Of a DNA stretch of 64,000 nt, positions 40,458 to 49,812 are shown one piece after another. A program made the translations under genes and the position numbers. Every line of letters begins with the position of its first letter. Position 1 is the first letter of the stretch. The notes beneath the pieces are model-generated. The model worked only from the letters and a program-made list of their open reading frames with translations, made no database searches and had not been told where the DNA came from. Origin of the DNA: Azospirillum cavernae (GTDB lineage Bacteria > Pseudomonadota > Alphaproteobacteria > Azospirillales > Azospirillaceae); the NCBI RefSeq assembly GCF_003590795.1, contig NZ_QYUL01000003.1, forward strand, positions 372,001 to 436,000, written 5' to 3'.

Positions 40458-41144
40458 ATGATCGTTTCCTGTCCGAACTGCTCGACGCGCTACACCCTGT
40501 CCGAATCGTCGGTCGGGGCGAACGGTCGCAAGGTCAAATGCGCCAAATGCGGCCACATCTGGTGGCAGCGGGCGGTGGAAACCGATTTCTTCAGCGCCGA
40601 CCTGTCCGACGCGCCGACGGAAATCCGCCCCTCCCACCCCGTGGGGCGCGGAGCGGCCAAGGGCGGCAAGGGTGGGGCCAAGGCGGCGGGCAAGAAAGCC
40701 AGCGCCCGGCCCGACAAACGCACCATCATCGGTCTGGTGGCGCTGGTCCTCGTCGTCGCGGCGATTGGCGGCGGGGCCTATGTCGCCCGCGATTACGTCG
40801 TTCACCGCTGGCCGCCCGCCGCCCTGCTGTATGAGACGCTGGGCATGGCGGTCGAAGCGCCGGGCGCCGGGCTGCAATTGCAGAATGTCCGCTCCGAACA
40901 GAAAGTTGAAGGCGGGGCGACCAGCTTGATCGTTCAGGGCCAGATCGTGAATGTGTCGGACGTCGAGCGGATGGTGCCGCGTCTGCGCGCCGTCTCGTTG
41001 GGTCCCGATCACAAGCCGTTGCAAAGCTGGCTGATGGATCCCTCGGCGGAACGCCTGCAACCGGGCGATTTCGCCACCTTCCGCCACAGCCAGCCCGACC
41101 CCGGCCCCGTCACCGAGGTGACGATCACGCTGGACGGCGGATGA
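40458..41144 (+). CDS. MJ0042-type zinc-ribbon protein with DUF3426-like domain
   Basis: 228 residues. An N-terminal zinc ribbon (CPNC...CAKCGHIW, positions ~5-35) is followed by a Lys/Gly/Ala-rich linker, one membrane helix (IIGLVALVLVVAAIGGGAYVA) and a C-terminal beta-rich domain (LIVQGQIVNVSDVERMVPRLRAVSL...LQPGDFATFRHSQPDP) of DUF3426 type. Such alphaproteobacterial membrane proteins face the periplasm and are often next to ftsEX-type genes, not seen here. Function is unknown. It is convergent with the signalling cluster. Confidence 0.8.
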   Translation: MIVSCPNCSTRYTLSESSVGANGRKVKCAKCGHIWWQRAVETDFFSADLSDAPTEIRPSHPVGRGAAKGGKGGAKAAGKKASARPDKRTIIGLVALVLVVAAIGGGAYVARDYVVHRWPPAALLYETLGMAVEAPGAGLQLQNVRSEQKVEGGATSLIVQGQIVNVSDVERMVPRLRAVSLGPDHKPLQSWLMDPSAERLQPGDFATFRHSQPDPGPVTEVTITLDGG

Positions 41145-41172
41145 CGGCGGCGGTCACGCTGACAGGCAACGC

Positions 41173-42864
41173 TCACACCGACAGGAACACTTTGTTCGAC
41201 GGCAGGCGATAGGGCCGCTCGGGTTCCGGTTTGGCCTCGCCGATGGCCTTGCCGGAGATGAGGACCGCGCCCGCCGCGACCATCTGGCGGCACACCACGC
41301 TGGCGTCAACGTTGGACGCCCACACGTCGAACCCGGCGTTCGCCGCCGCCCGCACCGCCTCTTGCACCGCTTGCGCCATCCGTTCGCGGCGCAGGCCCGT
41401 GCTGTGCAAGATCGCGGCGTCGAGATGCAGAATGCTGACCCCCAGCGGCTTCAAGCTGGTCAAGCGTGGGTCGGTGACGTCGAGCGCGGTGGCGATGGGG
41501 CCGCCAAGCGGCGTCAGTTTGGCGATGATGTGGCGCAACAGGCCGGTGGGAACTTGATCGTCCAGATGGGTCAGCAGAAAGCCGATCTGCCCCTTGTCCA
41601 GCAGGCGGGTCGCGTCTTCCAACTGGCGTTCCACCTTGTAGGCGCCAATTTCCTGAAACACCGGGATGGCGAGCGGAACCAGCACCGTTCCCAGCTTGCG
41701 CCCGATGTCCGGCGACGCGGCGGCGGTCATCACGTCGCGCACCGCCGTGTCGATCAGATGGCATTGCAGATCACACATCATCGGATCGGTGACGCCCCGG
41801 ATCAACGTCCGGTCTTCGGGAACAAAGATCCCGTCGATCTTGCGGCGCGTGTGAATCCGGCTGGCTGTGACCGCCTGGCTGCGCGCGTCCCACAGGGGTT
41901 GATAATCCATGCGGATCGAATCGGCGATGTCGGCGAAGGTTTCCGGCGGTGGCGCGCCGTTTTCGCCAGGGCCGCGCAGGGCGCTGGCGAACAGGCTTTT
42001 CAGAGTGCGGGAAAGTTCCGGGTCGGGCGGCGGGTCGTCCGGGTCGGCAAGGCCGCTGGGCGCCGCCAATCCCGCCCCCGATTCCCCCCCACTGTCCGCG
42101 TTGCTCTTGCCCAGCGCGTGGGTCAGGCGCATGCGCAGCAGGCCGATCCGGTCGGCGGCGTCGCCCCGGTCGGTGGTGGCCAGCACGAGCAGACGGGTTC
42201 CCGCCCCCAATTCGATCATCACGTCGGACGGCGTGATGGTTTCTTGCAGCACCCGGCCCAGAACGGCGGTGATCTTGGCGCGCGCCGATTTGGACAGGGT
42301 GAGATAGTCGCGGTGAATGTCTTCCGGTGAAATCACAAAGACGCGGCCCTTCAGCGACGGGGCGGCGATGTCGGCGATGCGGTCCAACGGGGTCGGCGGC
42401 GGCGGTTCGGCAACGCTGTCGTCGATGTGGTTTTCGCGTTTCAGCCCTTTGAACAGGCGAATGAACTGTTTTTCTTTCAGCTCCACCGCCTGTTTGGCGC
42501 GGGACAGCCGCGCGTCGATGGTCGCGACAAGCACACGGTAATCCACCGGCTTGGTCAGATAATCATCGGCGCCGATCTCCCGCCCGGCGATCACATCCTC
42601 TTTGTCGCTGAGCGCGGTCAGCAGGATGACCGGCATCTCCGCCAGGGTCGGGTGTTCGTCGCGAATCGCCGCCAGCATTTGCAAGCCGTTCATCACCGGC
42701 ATCGAGATGTCGGACAGCACCAGGTCGGGCGGCGATTGCTCAATCAGGGTCAGCGCCTCCCGTCCATTTCCGGCGGTCGAGACCTGATGCCCGGCGTGGG
42801 TCAGCACGATTTCCAGGTTGTCGCGCAGATCAACCTCGTCTTCGACCAGCAGCACATGGGCCAT
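41173..42864 (-). CDS. Response regulator with degenerate GGDEF/EAL-like output
   Basis: 563 residues. An N-terminal receiver domain is intact (acidic DE in VEDEVD, phospho-acceptor Asp52 in LSDISMP, Lys105 in LTKPV). Residues ~170-250 (SDVMIELGAGTRLLVLATTD) follow the layout of a GGDEF domain, but the active-site motif has become GAGTR (220-224). The C-terminal ~230 residues run in the layout of an EAL domain (LKPLGVSILHLDAAIL ... AAGAVLISGKAIGE at 531-543) without E-x-L catalytic residues. Together they suggest a catalytically dead c-di-GMP-type output or binding module. That reading of the degenerate domains is my inference; the receiver domain is firm. It follows the REC-kinase gene by 23 bp. 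Confidence 0.75.
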   Translation of the reverse strand: MAHVLLVEDEVDLRDNLEIVLTHAGHQVSTAGNGREALTLIEQSPPDLVLSDISMPVMNGLQMLAAIRDEHPTLAEMPVILLTALSDKEDVIAGREIGADDYLTKPVDYRVLVATIDARLSRAKQAVELKEKQFIRLFKGLKRENHIDDSVAEPPPPTPLDRIADIAAPSLKGRVFVISPEDIHRDYLTLSKSARAKITAVLGRVLQETITPSDVMIELGAGTRLLVLATTDRGDAADRIGLLRMRLTHALGKSNADSGGESGAGLAAPSGLADPDDPPPDPELSRTLKSLFASALRGPGENGAPPPETFADIADSIRMDYQPLWDARSQAVTASRIHTRRKIDGIFVPEDRTLIRGVTDPMMCDLQCHLIDTAVRDVMTAAASPDIGRKLGTVLVPLAIPVFQEIGAYKVERQLEDATRLLDKGQIGFLLTHLDDQVPTGLLRHIIAKLTPLGGPIATALDVTDPRLTSLKPLGVSILHLDAAILHSTGLRRERMAQAVQEAVRAAANAGFDVWASNVDASVVCRQMVAAGAVLISGKAIGEAKPEPERPYRLPSNKVFLSV

Positions 42865-42887
42865 GGCGTCCCCCTTTCTGGCGCTGG

Positions 42888-44039
42888 TCAGCGCGCCGTC
42901 GTTTCCTGTGTCGCGCCGCCCAATGGCAGATGCAGGATGAACAGGCTGCCCCGGCCGACGGCGCTGCGCACCTCGATCCGGCCGCTGTGCATGCGGGCGA
43001 ATTGGTCGGCCAAGTACAATCCAATTCCGGTTCCGGCAATGCCGCTGGATGTGGAGGCGCGAAAGAACTTGTCGAACAATCGGGGAATTTCATCCGGTGG
43101 AACGCCGACTCCTTCGTCGGCGACGGTGATGTGAACCTCGTGTCCGTTGATCGCCGCTTGCAAAAGCACGCGGTCGCGTCCGGGCGAGTATTTGACGGCG
43201 TTGCTCAACAGGTTGGTGACGATGTGGTCAAGCATGCGCGGATCGGCCTGGAAATCGGTCGGCAAGCGCCCTGTTTCGATCACGATCTGGTGGCCGGTGG
43301 TGGCGCTTTGGAGCCGTTCCACGGCGGCGCGCAGCAGGGCGTCGAGATTGATCGGTTGCGGATGAGGCTCCAAGCCCCCGGCTTCCAGTTTGGAGATGCT
43401 GAGCACGCTTTCCATCAGTTCGGTCATCCGGCGCACCGAATCACGAATCATGTCGATGCGCTTGCCACGCTGCTGCTCGGTGATCTGGTAGGGGCCGCCG
43501 AGGATTTCACAGGCGCTGTCGATGATCGCCAGCGGCGTGCGGAATTCGTGGCTGACCATGGCGACGAACTCACGCTGCTGCTTGGCGGCGGCGCGTTCCC
43601 GTTCCAGCGCGTTGCGGGTGACGTCGGCCTGCCGGATCAACTCGCGCTCGGCCTGGTGCAGCCGGTATTGCCGCAATCCGGCGTCCACCGCCTCGATGAC
43701 GATTTCCACCGGCGTCGGCTTGTTCAAGAAGCGAAAGACATGGCCCCGATTCACCGCCTGGATCGCGGTGTCCTGGTCGGCGTTGCCGGTCAGCATGATG
43801 CGGACGGCGGCGCTGTGGTGCTTTTCGCATTCGGCGAGAAATTGCACGCCGTTCATGCCCGGCATCCGCATGTCGGCGATGATGACGGCGACGTCGGGTT
43901 CGTTGGCCAGAATGGCGAGGGCTTCCTGCCCGCCCAATGAGGTCAGCAGGGAATAGCGGCGGCCCAGATGGCGGCGGTAGCCGGACAGAACGTTGGGGTC
44001 GTCATCGACCAGCAGGACTTTTTCGATGTGCTCGGGCAT
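42888..44039 (-). CDS. REC-histidine kinase hybrid (receiver first)
   Basis: 383 residues: a receiver domain at the N-terminus (VDDDPNVLSGYRRH, Asp in IIADMRMPGMNG, Lys in FLNKPTPVE), a coiled-coil linker, HisKA with FVAMVSHEFRTPLAIIDSA, and HATPase_c (N box LSNAVKYSPGRD, G1 ADEGVGVP, G2 GTGIGLYLA). This inverted order is common in soluble phosphorelay kinases with no membrane part. It forms part of a four-gene signalling block with the adjacent REC proteins. A ~196-bp gap separates it from the REC-HDOD gene upstream. Confidence 0.92.
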   Translation of the reverse strand: MPEHIEKVLLVDDDPNVLSGYRRHLGRRYSLLTSLGGQEALAILANEPDVAVIIADMRMPGMNGVQFLAECEKHHSAAVRIMLTGNADQDTAIQAVNRGHVFRFLNKPTPVEIVIEAVDAGLRQYRLHQAERELIRQADVTRNALERERAAAKQQREFVAMVSHEFRTPLAIIDSACEILGGPYQITEQQRGKRIDMIRDSVRRMTELMESVLSISKLEAGGLEPHPQPINLDALLRAAVERLQSATTGHQIVIETGRLPTDFQADPRMLDHIVTNLLSNAVKYSPGRDRVLLQAAINGHEVHITVADEGVGVPPDEIPRLFDKFFRASTSSGIAGTGIGLYLADQFARMHSGRIEVRSAVGRGSLFILHLPLGGATQETTAR

Positions 44040-44235
44040 CCGACCGGCTCTTTTCCCTAGGGGTGAGCAAACTATGCAGATTTTGTGCCGTCTGGCCGCT
44101 GGCGTGAATCGGGGTGTGGCTGTCTGTCAGGGCGACGACGACCCGCAAACGTCGGCTGATCGTCGCAAAATGCAGCGCAAATTGACACCATGTCCCTGTT
44201 TGCCCATGGGCATGCGTTCCTCTCCCCCTTGGCGA

Positions 44236-45438
44236 TCAGGTTTGCAGGCTCTGAGCGGCGGCGATCCATTCCGCCTGATGGGTCGTCACCAGGGGGTGGA
44301 GCGCCAAACCCGGATCAAGGCCGCGCAACGGGTCGCTCGGGTCGGCGTCAACCAGGGCGTTGGCGATGTGAACGGCCAGCAGCGCGCCGTCGCACCCGAT
44401 GGCCGGACCAATGTGGGCAAGCGGGTCGTGATGGTAGGCCACCGCCTCGACAATCATGTCGGGCAACCCCCACAACCCCAGCAGATAGGCGGCGAACTCT
44501 TCATGGGTGGCCCCGGCGCAGCTCCGTTCGATGTCGGCCCGCTTGGCAGCGGGCAGATCGCGCGGCGCCTTGGCGATGGCCTGATAGGCGACCGGGCGAT
44601 TGGCGGCGACGATCAACCAGCCCAAATCATGCAGCAATCCGGCGGTGAAGGCGGCATCCCGTTCGGTTGCGTTGCATCCGTTGATCGTGGCGATCTTGCG
44701 GGCCAGCGCGGCCACCCGAAAGCAATGAGACCAGAGGCCGAGGCTGTCAAAGGACGGCGGCAGCCGCGCCGGATCGAACTGGGCGATGATCCCGCGTTCC
44801 AGCACCACGGCCCGGACAATGTCGTAGCCCAGCGCCCGCACCGCCGCCAACGTCCGCTGGATGGGCGCGCGGGGCGCGAAATAGGCGGAATTGGCGACGT
44901 GCAGGAATTGAGCGGCCACGGGCGGATCGGCGTCGATGATCGCCACGATGCGGGTTTCCGACGGTTCGGCGCGTTCCATCTCAGCGTGCAAAGCCAGATA
45001 GGTTCGTGGAAGGGTCGGCAGATTCGGCAAACCGGACACCAGGGCGCGGGCGTCGGCTTGATCGAGGAAACGGCGCAATCCCGCCGCGCGGGTGATGCGG
45101 CTGATGAGCCGATCGCCGGGGCAGGGTTTGCACAGCACCGCATGGCTGGCGGCGACGATGCTCATCATGTCGTGCGGATCCGCCTCGGCGGTCAGAACGA
45201 TGCGCAGGACAGCGGGATGGAGGCGGGCAATTTCAGTCAGCAGAGATCGACCATGCAGTCCGGGCATGTTGAGATCGGTTACGAGCACGTCGATGGTCTG
45301 ACGATTGAGAATTTCCAACGCCGCTTCGCCGCTGGACGCGATCGCCACCCGCCAATCAAGACCGGCCGCGCGTATCAACCGTTGCAAACCGCGCAGGGTC
45401 TGCGGTTCGTCATCGACGAAGAGGATCGACAGGGGCAT
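44236..45438 (-). CDS. REC-HDOD signalling protein
   Basis: 400 residues. A receiver domain (VDDEPQTLRGLQRL, Asp in VLVTDLNMPG, Lys in LCKPCP) is fused to an HDOD domain (PNLPTLPRTYLALHAEME...SRIVAIIDADPPVAAQFLHVANSAYFAPRAPIQRTLAAVRALGYDIVRAVVL). HDOD proteins link to c-di-GMP or stress signalling but lack the phosphohydrolase metal site. It lies 3 bp downstream of the PAS kinase gene and is probably translated with it. Confidence 0.88.
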   Translation of the reverse strand: MPLSILFVDDEPQTLRGLQRLIRAAGLDWRVAIASSGEAALEILNRQTIDVLVTDLNMPGLHGRSLLTEIARLHPAVLRIVLTAEADPHDMMSIVAASHAVLCKPCPGDRLISRITRAAGLRRFLDQADARALVSGLPNLPTLPRTYLALHAEMERAEPSETRIVAIIDADPPVAAQFLHVANSAYFAPRAPIQRTLAAVRALGYDIVRAVVLERGIIAQFDPARLPPSFDSLGLWSHCFRVAALARKIATINGCNATERDAAFTAGLLHDLGWLIVAANRPVAYQAIAKAPRDLPAAKRADIERSCAGATHEEFAAYLLGLWGLPDMIVEAVAYHHDPLAHIGPAIGCDGALLAVHIANALVDADPSDPLRGLDPGLALHPLVTTHQAEWIAAAQSLQT

Positions 45439-45441
45439 GGC

Positions 45442-47091
45442 CTAAGCCATTTCTTGAGGTTGGCGTTCCGAACGGTCGTTGTCGGAGACGTCGGCGATGG
45501 GCAATTGGACATGAAAGCAAGCGCCCTGTCCAACCTCGCTTTCCACGCTGATCCGTCCGCCGTGACGGCGCAAGACGATGCTCTGGCAAATCGACAGCCC
45601 TTGCCCGGTTCCCCGGCCCGGCGGTTTGGTCGTGAAGAACAGGTCGAAGATCTTCTCCCGATTCTCAGGCGGAACGCCGCAGCCGGTGTCGCGGACGCTG
45701 AGGACCACGCAATCGTCGGCGCGTTTCAGCCCCAGCGTGATGGTTCCCTTGACGCTGTTGTCGGCGCCGGACGCCCGGTTCTTGTCCTCAATCGCGTGAG
45801 CGGCGTTGACGATCAAATTCAAGATGACCTGATTGATGCCGCCCGCCTCGCAAAAGACCGGCGGCAGGTCAGGTTCAATGTCAAAGACGACGTTGGCGAC
45901 GTATTTCCATTGGTTGCGGGTGACGGTGGCTGTGGTTTCCAGCGCGCGGGCCAAATCGGTCCAGGCCTTGTGCCCGGTGTCGGGGTGGGAGAATTCCTTG
46001 ATGGCGCTGACGATCTTGCACACCCGCTCGACCCCTTCCAACCCTTCGGTCAGGGCGGTGGGGATTTCATCGACCAGATACTGGGAGTCGTCGTCCAACG
46101 TTCCGACCGCCGTGACCAGACGGTCGCGGATCTCGATGAAGGAATCCCGGACGAACTTCATGTTGTCGCCGATGTATTGCATCGGGGTGTTGATTTCGTG
46201 CGCGATGCCGCCCGCCATGGTGCCCAGCGATTCCATCTTCTGACCGTGCATCACCTCCAACTCAAGCTCGCGGTTGCGGCGTTGCATGGTGACGAAGTCG
46301 GTCATGTCGTGCGCTTCCAGCAGGACATAGAGGACGTCGCCCCCCGCTGACCGCACCGGGTGGCAGGTGACGGTGAAATGGTGGGAGGCGTCGGCGATGT
46401 TGGCGAATTGCAGGTCGAGCGATGTGGCGTCTCCCAAAGCCGCCGTTTCCACCGCGTCCCGGATGGCGGCGCGGGCGGCGTCTTCGGTCCCGAACCAGGG
46501 GCCATCCCACAGGGGTTCTCCCGTCACCTGCTCGCGCGCCAATCCGCGAAAACTGAGCGCGGCGTGGTTGATTTCGACGACGGCGCCGTCGATGAGCAGC
46601 AGCATGACGAAGGTGCCGACTCCGTTGAAAATCGCCTTCACCCGGCGGTCGCTCTCCGCCTTGGCGCGTTCCAGAAGCTCGATGTATTGCAAGCGGCCAT
46701 AGGTGGCGGAGGTTTCCGATCCAAGGCCGCGATACCCGGCGAACGCCCCGTCGGCGGTGAAAAAGGGGCTGGCGCTGATGGTGATGTGGTGCGCCCGGCC
46801 CGTGTCGTCGGTCAGGCTGTAGGCGAAATCATAGAACGGCTTGTGCGCCGCCATGGTGGCGATGTGGTGTTCCAGAGCCTCGCTTTTGGCGCCCCGCCGT
46901 CGGAAATCCAAGCAACTGACGCCGATCATCGTCTCCACGCTGAGGCCGGTGGCTTCCCGAAAACCATCGGTGAAGCGGGTGAAGCGCAAATCCGCGTCGC
47001 ACTCCCACGCCCAATGGCGACCGGACGCGCTGATGGCTGCAACCAGCAGATCGTACAAGCCAGCGCTGTCCGATGATTGATTGGCGGCCAT
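45442..47091 (-). CDS. PAS-domain sensor histidine kinase, soluble
   Basis: 549 residues. Two PAS domains (about 20-140 and 170-290: FTRFTDGFREATGLS and NGVGTFVMLLLIDGAVVEINHAALSF) precede a HisKA (LGTMAGGIAHEINTPMQYIGDNM, His underlying) of the HWE-less, NtrB-like type, and a HATPase_c with NLIVNAAHAIED (N box), DTGCGVP and GTGQGLSICQSIVLRRHGG. There are no membrane segments, so it senses an internal cue such as redox or light. GGAGGG lies before the ATG at 47091; the longer frame to 47286 is not needed. It heads the four-gene signalling block. Confidence 0.9.
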   Translation of the reverse strand: MAANQSSDSAGLYDLLVAAISASGRHWAWECDADLRFTRFTDGFREATGLSVETMIGVSCLDFRRRGAKSEALEHHIATMAAHKPFYDFAYSLTDDTGRAHHITISASPFFTADGAFAGYRGLGSETSATYGRLQYIELLERAKAESDRRVKAIFNGVGTFVMLLLIDGAVVEINHAALSFRGLAREQVTGEPLWDGPWFGTEDAARAAIRDAVETAALGDATSLDLQFANIADASHHFTVTCHPVRSAGGDVLYVLLEAHDMTDFVTMQRRNRELELEVMHGQKMESLGTMAGGIAHEINTPMQYIGDNMKFVRDSFIEIRDRLVTAVGTLDDDSQYLVDEIPTALTEGLEGVERVCKIVSAIKEFSHPDTGHKAWTDLARALETTATVTRNQWKYVANVVFDIEPDLPPVFCEAGGINQVILNLIVNAAHAIEDKNRASGADNSVKGTITLGLKRADDCVVLSVRDTGCGVPPENREKIFDLFFTTKPPGRGTGQGLSICQSIVLRRHGGRISVESEVGQGACFHVQLPIADVSDNDRSERQPQEMA

Positions 47092-47518
47092 AGGAACCCT
47101 CCAGATGTCAGACCGAATGACGGCGCCGAAGACCCTAAAGCAAAGATTGCAACAATCGCTCCAGGAGCCAAAGCCCATTGTGTCGCCCTTGTTGGTGGAG
47201 TTGCCAAGCTGGGGGCGCCCCCGAGGGCGCGGCGGGCTAAGATTTTGCGCCGGGTTGGCCTCTTCAGTTTTCATGAACAAAGACAATTTTTAACGCCGGA
47301 AGTGCTCCCGTGTCCGTTTTATAACAAACGAAAGATCTATAGAAATATTGTTTCGACGTCAGAAAGTTCTGGAAATTCCATTCGCTCTATTCATTATGGT
47401 GCAAACAAAGGTCACAAAAGAGTTCATCAAAATGTAACATAAAGTTCAAAAAACTGAAGCAATAAAAATTGCCGATTTTCTGATTTTGATCGCCTTCGGC
47501 GCGGGGGAGGGTGCTTCT
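47092..47518. other. Divergent control region between PAS kinase and HBM-PilZ chemoreceptor
   Basis: About 430 bp. The part nearer the chemoreceptor (47290-47470) is distinctly AT-rich, with runs such as TTTTATAACAAACG and CATAAAGTTCAAAAA that could hold promoters. A 12-bp palindrome GGGGGCGCCCCC lies at ~47211. No gene is supported here. Confidence 0.45.
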
Positions 47519-49792
47519 ATGAGAGTTAAGCTGTCGATCACGGCGCGGCTGATCGCCTTGCAGGCTTTGATGGCGGTTGGGTTGCTCGCGTTGCTGTTGG
47601 CCAATCAACTGGCCTTTCAGCGAACCGAGCGGGATTTGCTGTCGGCGCAGCGCAGTCAGAATGACGCCCGGTTGGCGCAAAGCGTTGGGCGGGGGATTCT
47701 GGCGCACAAGCAGGCGCTTGACCGTTACGTTCTGGTCCGCAACGCCGATTCCCAAGGGCGCCTGGACGCCCTGCGGAGCCGCGCCGCCGACGACGTCGCG
47801 GCGCTGAACAGCGCTGACCTCTCGCCCCTGGTCATGGCCTATCTGGCGACCACCGCGACGATCCATGATCGGGTGGAAACATTGGGCGTCACCGAAAATC
47901 ATGGGCTGCAATTGCGCCTGCGCACCGCCGTGCGCACGGTGGAAAAGCGCTTCGACGAGATCCGGGCCGACTCCATCGGCACGCGGCTGGAGGTGGTCAA
48001 CCAGATGATGGTGCTGCTGTTGCAAATGCGGCGGCACGAAAAGGATTACATGCTGCGCGGCGAGCGCGCCCGCTACATGGGGCAGATCGCCGAACGCCGC
48101 ACAGAGGTCCTGGAGATCCTGAAAACCGCGCCGTTGCTGGACCGCCTGAAAGAGGAGGTGACTCGGCTGTTGGAGGATTACGTCACCACGGTCAACGCCT
48201 TCGCCGACGGCGCCGACGCGTTGGCCGTGGCGCGGGCCGACAGCGACGCCAAGTTCGACGCCGCCGCAACCCGCGCCCTTGCGGCTGAAACCGCCGCCTT
48301 CGCCGCCGCCGACCGCGACCGTGACGCGGTGTTGACGACTCAAGACGAGATTCACACCCTGCTGATGGCGTCGGTGGTCGGGCTGTTGGCGGCGCTGTCG
48401 TTGGGCGGCTATCTGATTGGCCGGTCGATCACCATTCCGGTGCGGCGCTTGACCGCGTTGATGGGGGTGATGGCGCAGGGCGACTATGGCAGCCTCGTGC
48501 CCGATCAGGATCGTGGCGATGAGGTCGGGGCGATGGCGCGGGCCGTCGGCGTCTTCCGCGACAACGGCTTGGAAACCTTGCGCCTGCGCACGCTTCAGGA
48601 GGAGGAGCAGGTCAAGGCCGAAGCCGCCAAATTGGCGGCGCTGGAAGGCATGGCGTCCACGGTCGAGGGGGAAAGCCGTTCGGCGGTCAACCGCGTGGCC
48701 GAACAAACCCGCCGGATGGATGAAAGCGCGGCGGCGATGGCGGAGTCGGCGGCGCATGTCAGCGCCGATTCGCAAAGCGTCGCGGCGGCGGCGGAACAGG
48801 CCCTGAGCAACGCCCAGACCGTCGCCGCCGCGACCGAGCAGCTGAGCGCCTCGATTCGCGAAATCTCCTCGCAGGTCGCGCAAGCCAGCGATGTGTCGCA
48901 ACGCGCGGCGGAGCAGGGTCGGGCGACGCAAGAATCGGTGCGGTCCCTGTCCGCCGCCGTCGATCAGATTGGCGAGGTCGCCGTGCTGATTCAGCGAATC
49001 GCCCAGCAAACCAATCTGCTGGCGCTGAACGCCACCATCGAAGCCGCGCGGGCGGGGGAGGCGGGCAAGGGGTTCGCCGTGGTGGCGAGCGAGGTCAAAA
49101 ACCTCGCCAACCAGACGGCGGGCGCCACCGAAGACATTGGCCGCCGCATCGCCGACATTCAGGCGGTGACGAACGGCACGGTGACGGCGGTGGACAGCAT
49201 CGGGCGCTCGATTTCCGAAATCGACCAAGTGTCCGCCGCCATCGCCGCCGCGATGGAGGAGCAATCCTCCGCCACCCAGGAAATCGCCCGCAACGTGCAG
49301 GAAACCTCCGTCGCCGTGCAGGAGGTGTCACGCCGCATCAGTCAGGTCTCGACCGAAGCCGACGCCACCGGGCGGCACGCGTCCACCGTCCGCGAGGTCG
49401 CGTCCAGCGTGTCGGGCAGCATCGACACCCTGCGCGGCACCCTGGTGCGGGTGGTGCGCACGGCGACCCAGGATGTGGATCGCCGCCGCCAGCCGCGCTT
49501 CGCCGTGCAAATCGCCGCCCGGATCGAGGGCGTCGGCGCTCCGCGTTCCGCCCGCGTGCTGAATCTGTCGGAAGGCGGGGCCACGCTGAGATTGGAGTCG
49601 AACGAAACGCTGTTGGACGAGGGGGTGTTGCGTCTGGACGGCGCGCCGCTGGCGTTGCCCTTCACGACGCTCAGCCAGAATGGGGGGGAGGCGCATGTGC
49701 GCTTCCAACTCAGCCCGGCGGACGCCGAGGCCTACCGTGAGGCGTTCCATCGTTTGACCGCTGGTCTGACCCCGATCCATCGGGCGGCGTGA
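47519..49792 (+). CDS. Chemoreceptor with HBM sensor and C-terminal PilZ domain
   Basis: 757 residues. Helix 1 (IALQALMAVGLLALLLANQLAF) is followed by a long periplasmic four-helix module containing QMRRHEKDYMLRGERARY, a hallmark of HBM-type chemoreceptors. Helix 2 (LLMASVVGLLAALSLGGYLIGRSI), HAMP and the MCP signalling domain follow (LIQRIAQQTNLLALNATIEAARAGEAGKGFAVVASEVK). The C-terminal ~105 residues are a PilZ domain with both c-di-GMP motifs intact: RRQPR (656-660, RxxxR) and NLSEGG (682-687, NxSxxG). A comparable MCP-PilZ protein is Tlp1 of Azospirillum. The ATG at 47519 has a GGGGGAGG box upstream. Confidence 0.9.
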   Translation: MRVKLSITARLIALQALMAVGLLALLLANQLAFQRTERDLLSAQRSQNDARLAQSVGRGILAHKQALDRYVLVRNADSQGRLDALRSRAADDVAALNSADLSPLVMAYLATTATIHDRVETLGVTENHGLQLRLRTAVRTVEKRFDEIRADSIGTRLEVVNQMMVLLLQMRRHEKDYMLRGERARYMGQIAERRTEVLEILKTAPLLDRLKEEVTRLLEDYVTTVNAFADGADALAVARADSDAKFDAAATRALAAETAAFAAADRDRDAVLTTQDEIHTLLMASVVGLLAALSLGGYLIGRSITIPVRRLTALMGVMAQGDYGSLVPDQDRGDEVGAMARAVGVFRDNGLETLRLRTLQEEEQVKAEAAKLAALEGMASTVEGESRSAVNRVAEQTRRMDESAAAMAESAAHVSADSQSVAAAAEQALSNAQTVAAATEQLSASIREISSQVAQASDVSQRAAEQGRATQESVRSLSAAVDQIGEVAVLIQRIAQQTNLLALNATIEAARAGEAGKGFAVVASEVKNLANQTAGATEDIGRRIADIQAVTNGTVTAVDSIGRSISEIDQVSAAIAAAMEEQSSATQEIARNVQETSVAVQEVSRRISQVSTEADATGRHASTVREVASSVSGSIDTLRGTLVRVVRTATQDVDRRRQPRFAVQIAARIEGVGAPRSARVLNLSEGGATLRLESNETLLDEGVLRLDGAPLALPFTTLSQNGGEAHVRFQLSPADAEAYREAFHRLTAGLTPIHRAA

Positions 49793-49812
49793 TCGTCAAA
49801 CGGCAAGGAGGA

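Noticed and set aside
43993..46350. Long plus-strand open frame opposite the signalling cluster
   Set aside because: It is antisense to the REC and kinase genes and encodes only Arg/Gly/Pro-rich sequence without motifs.
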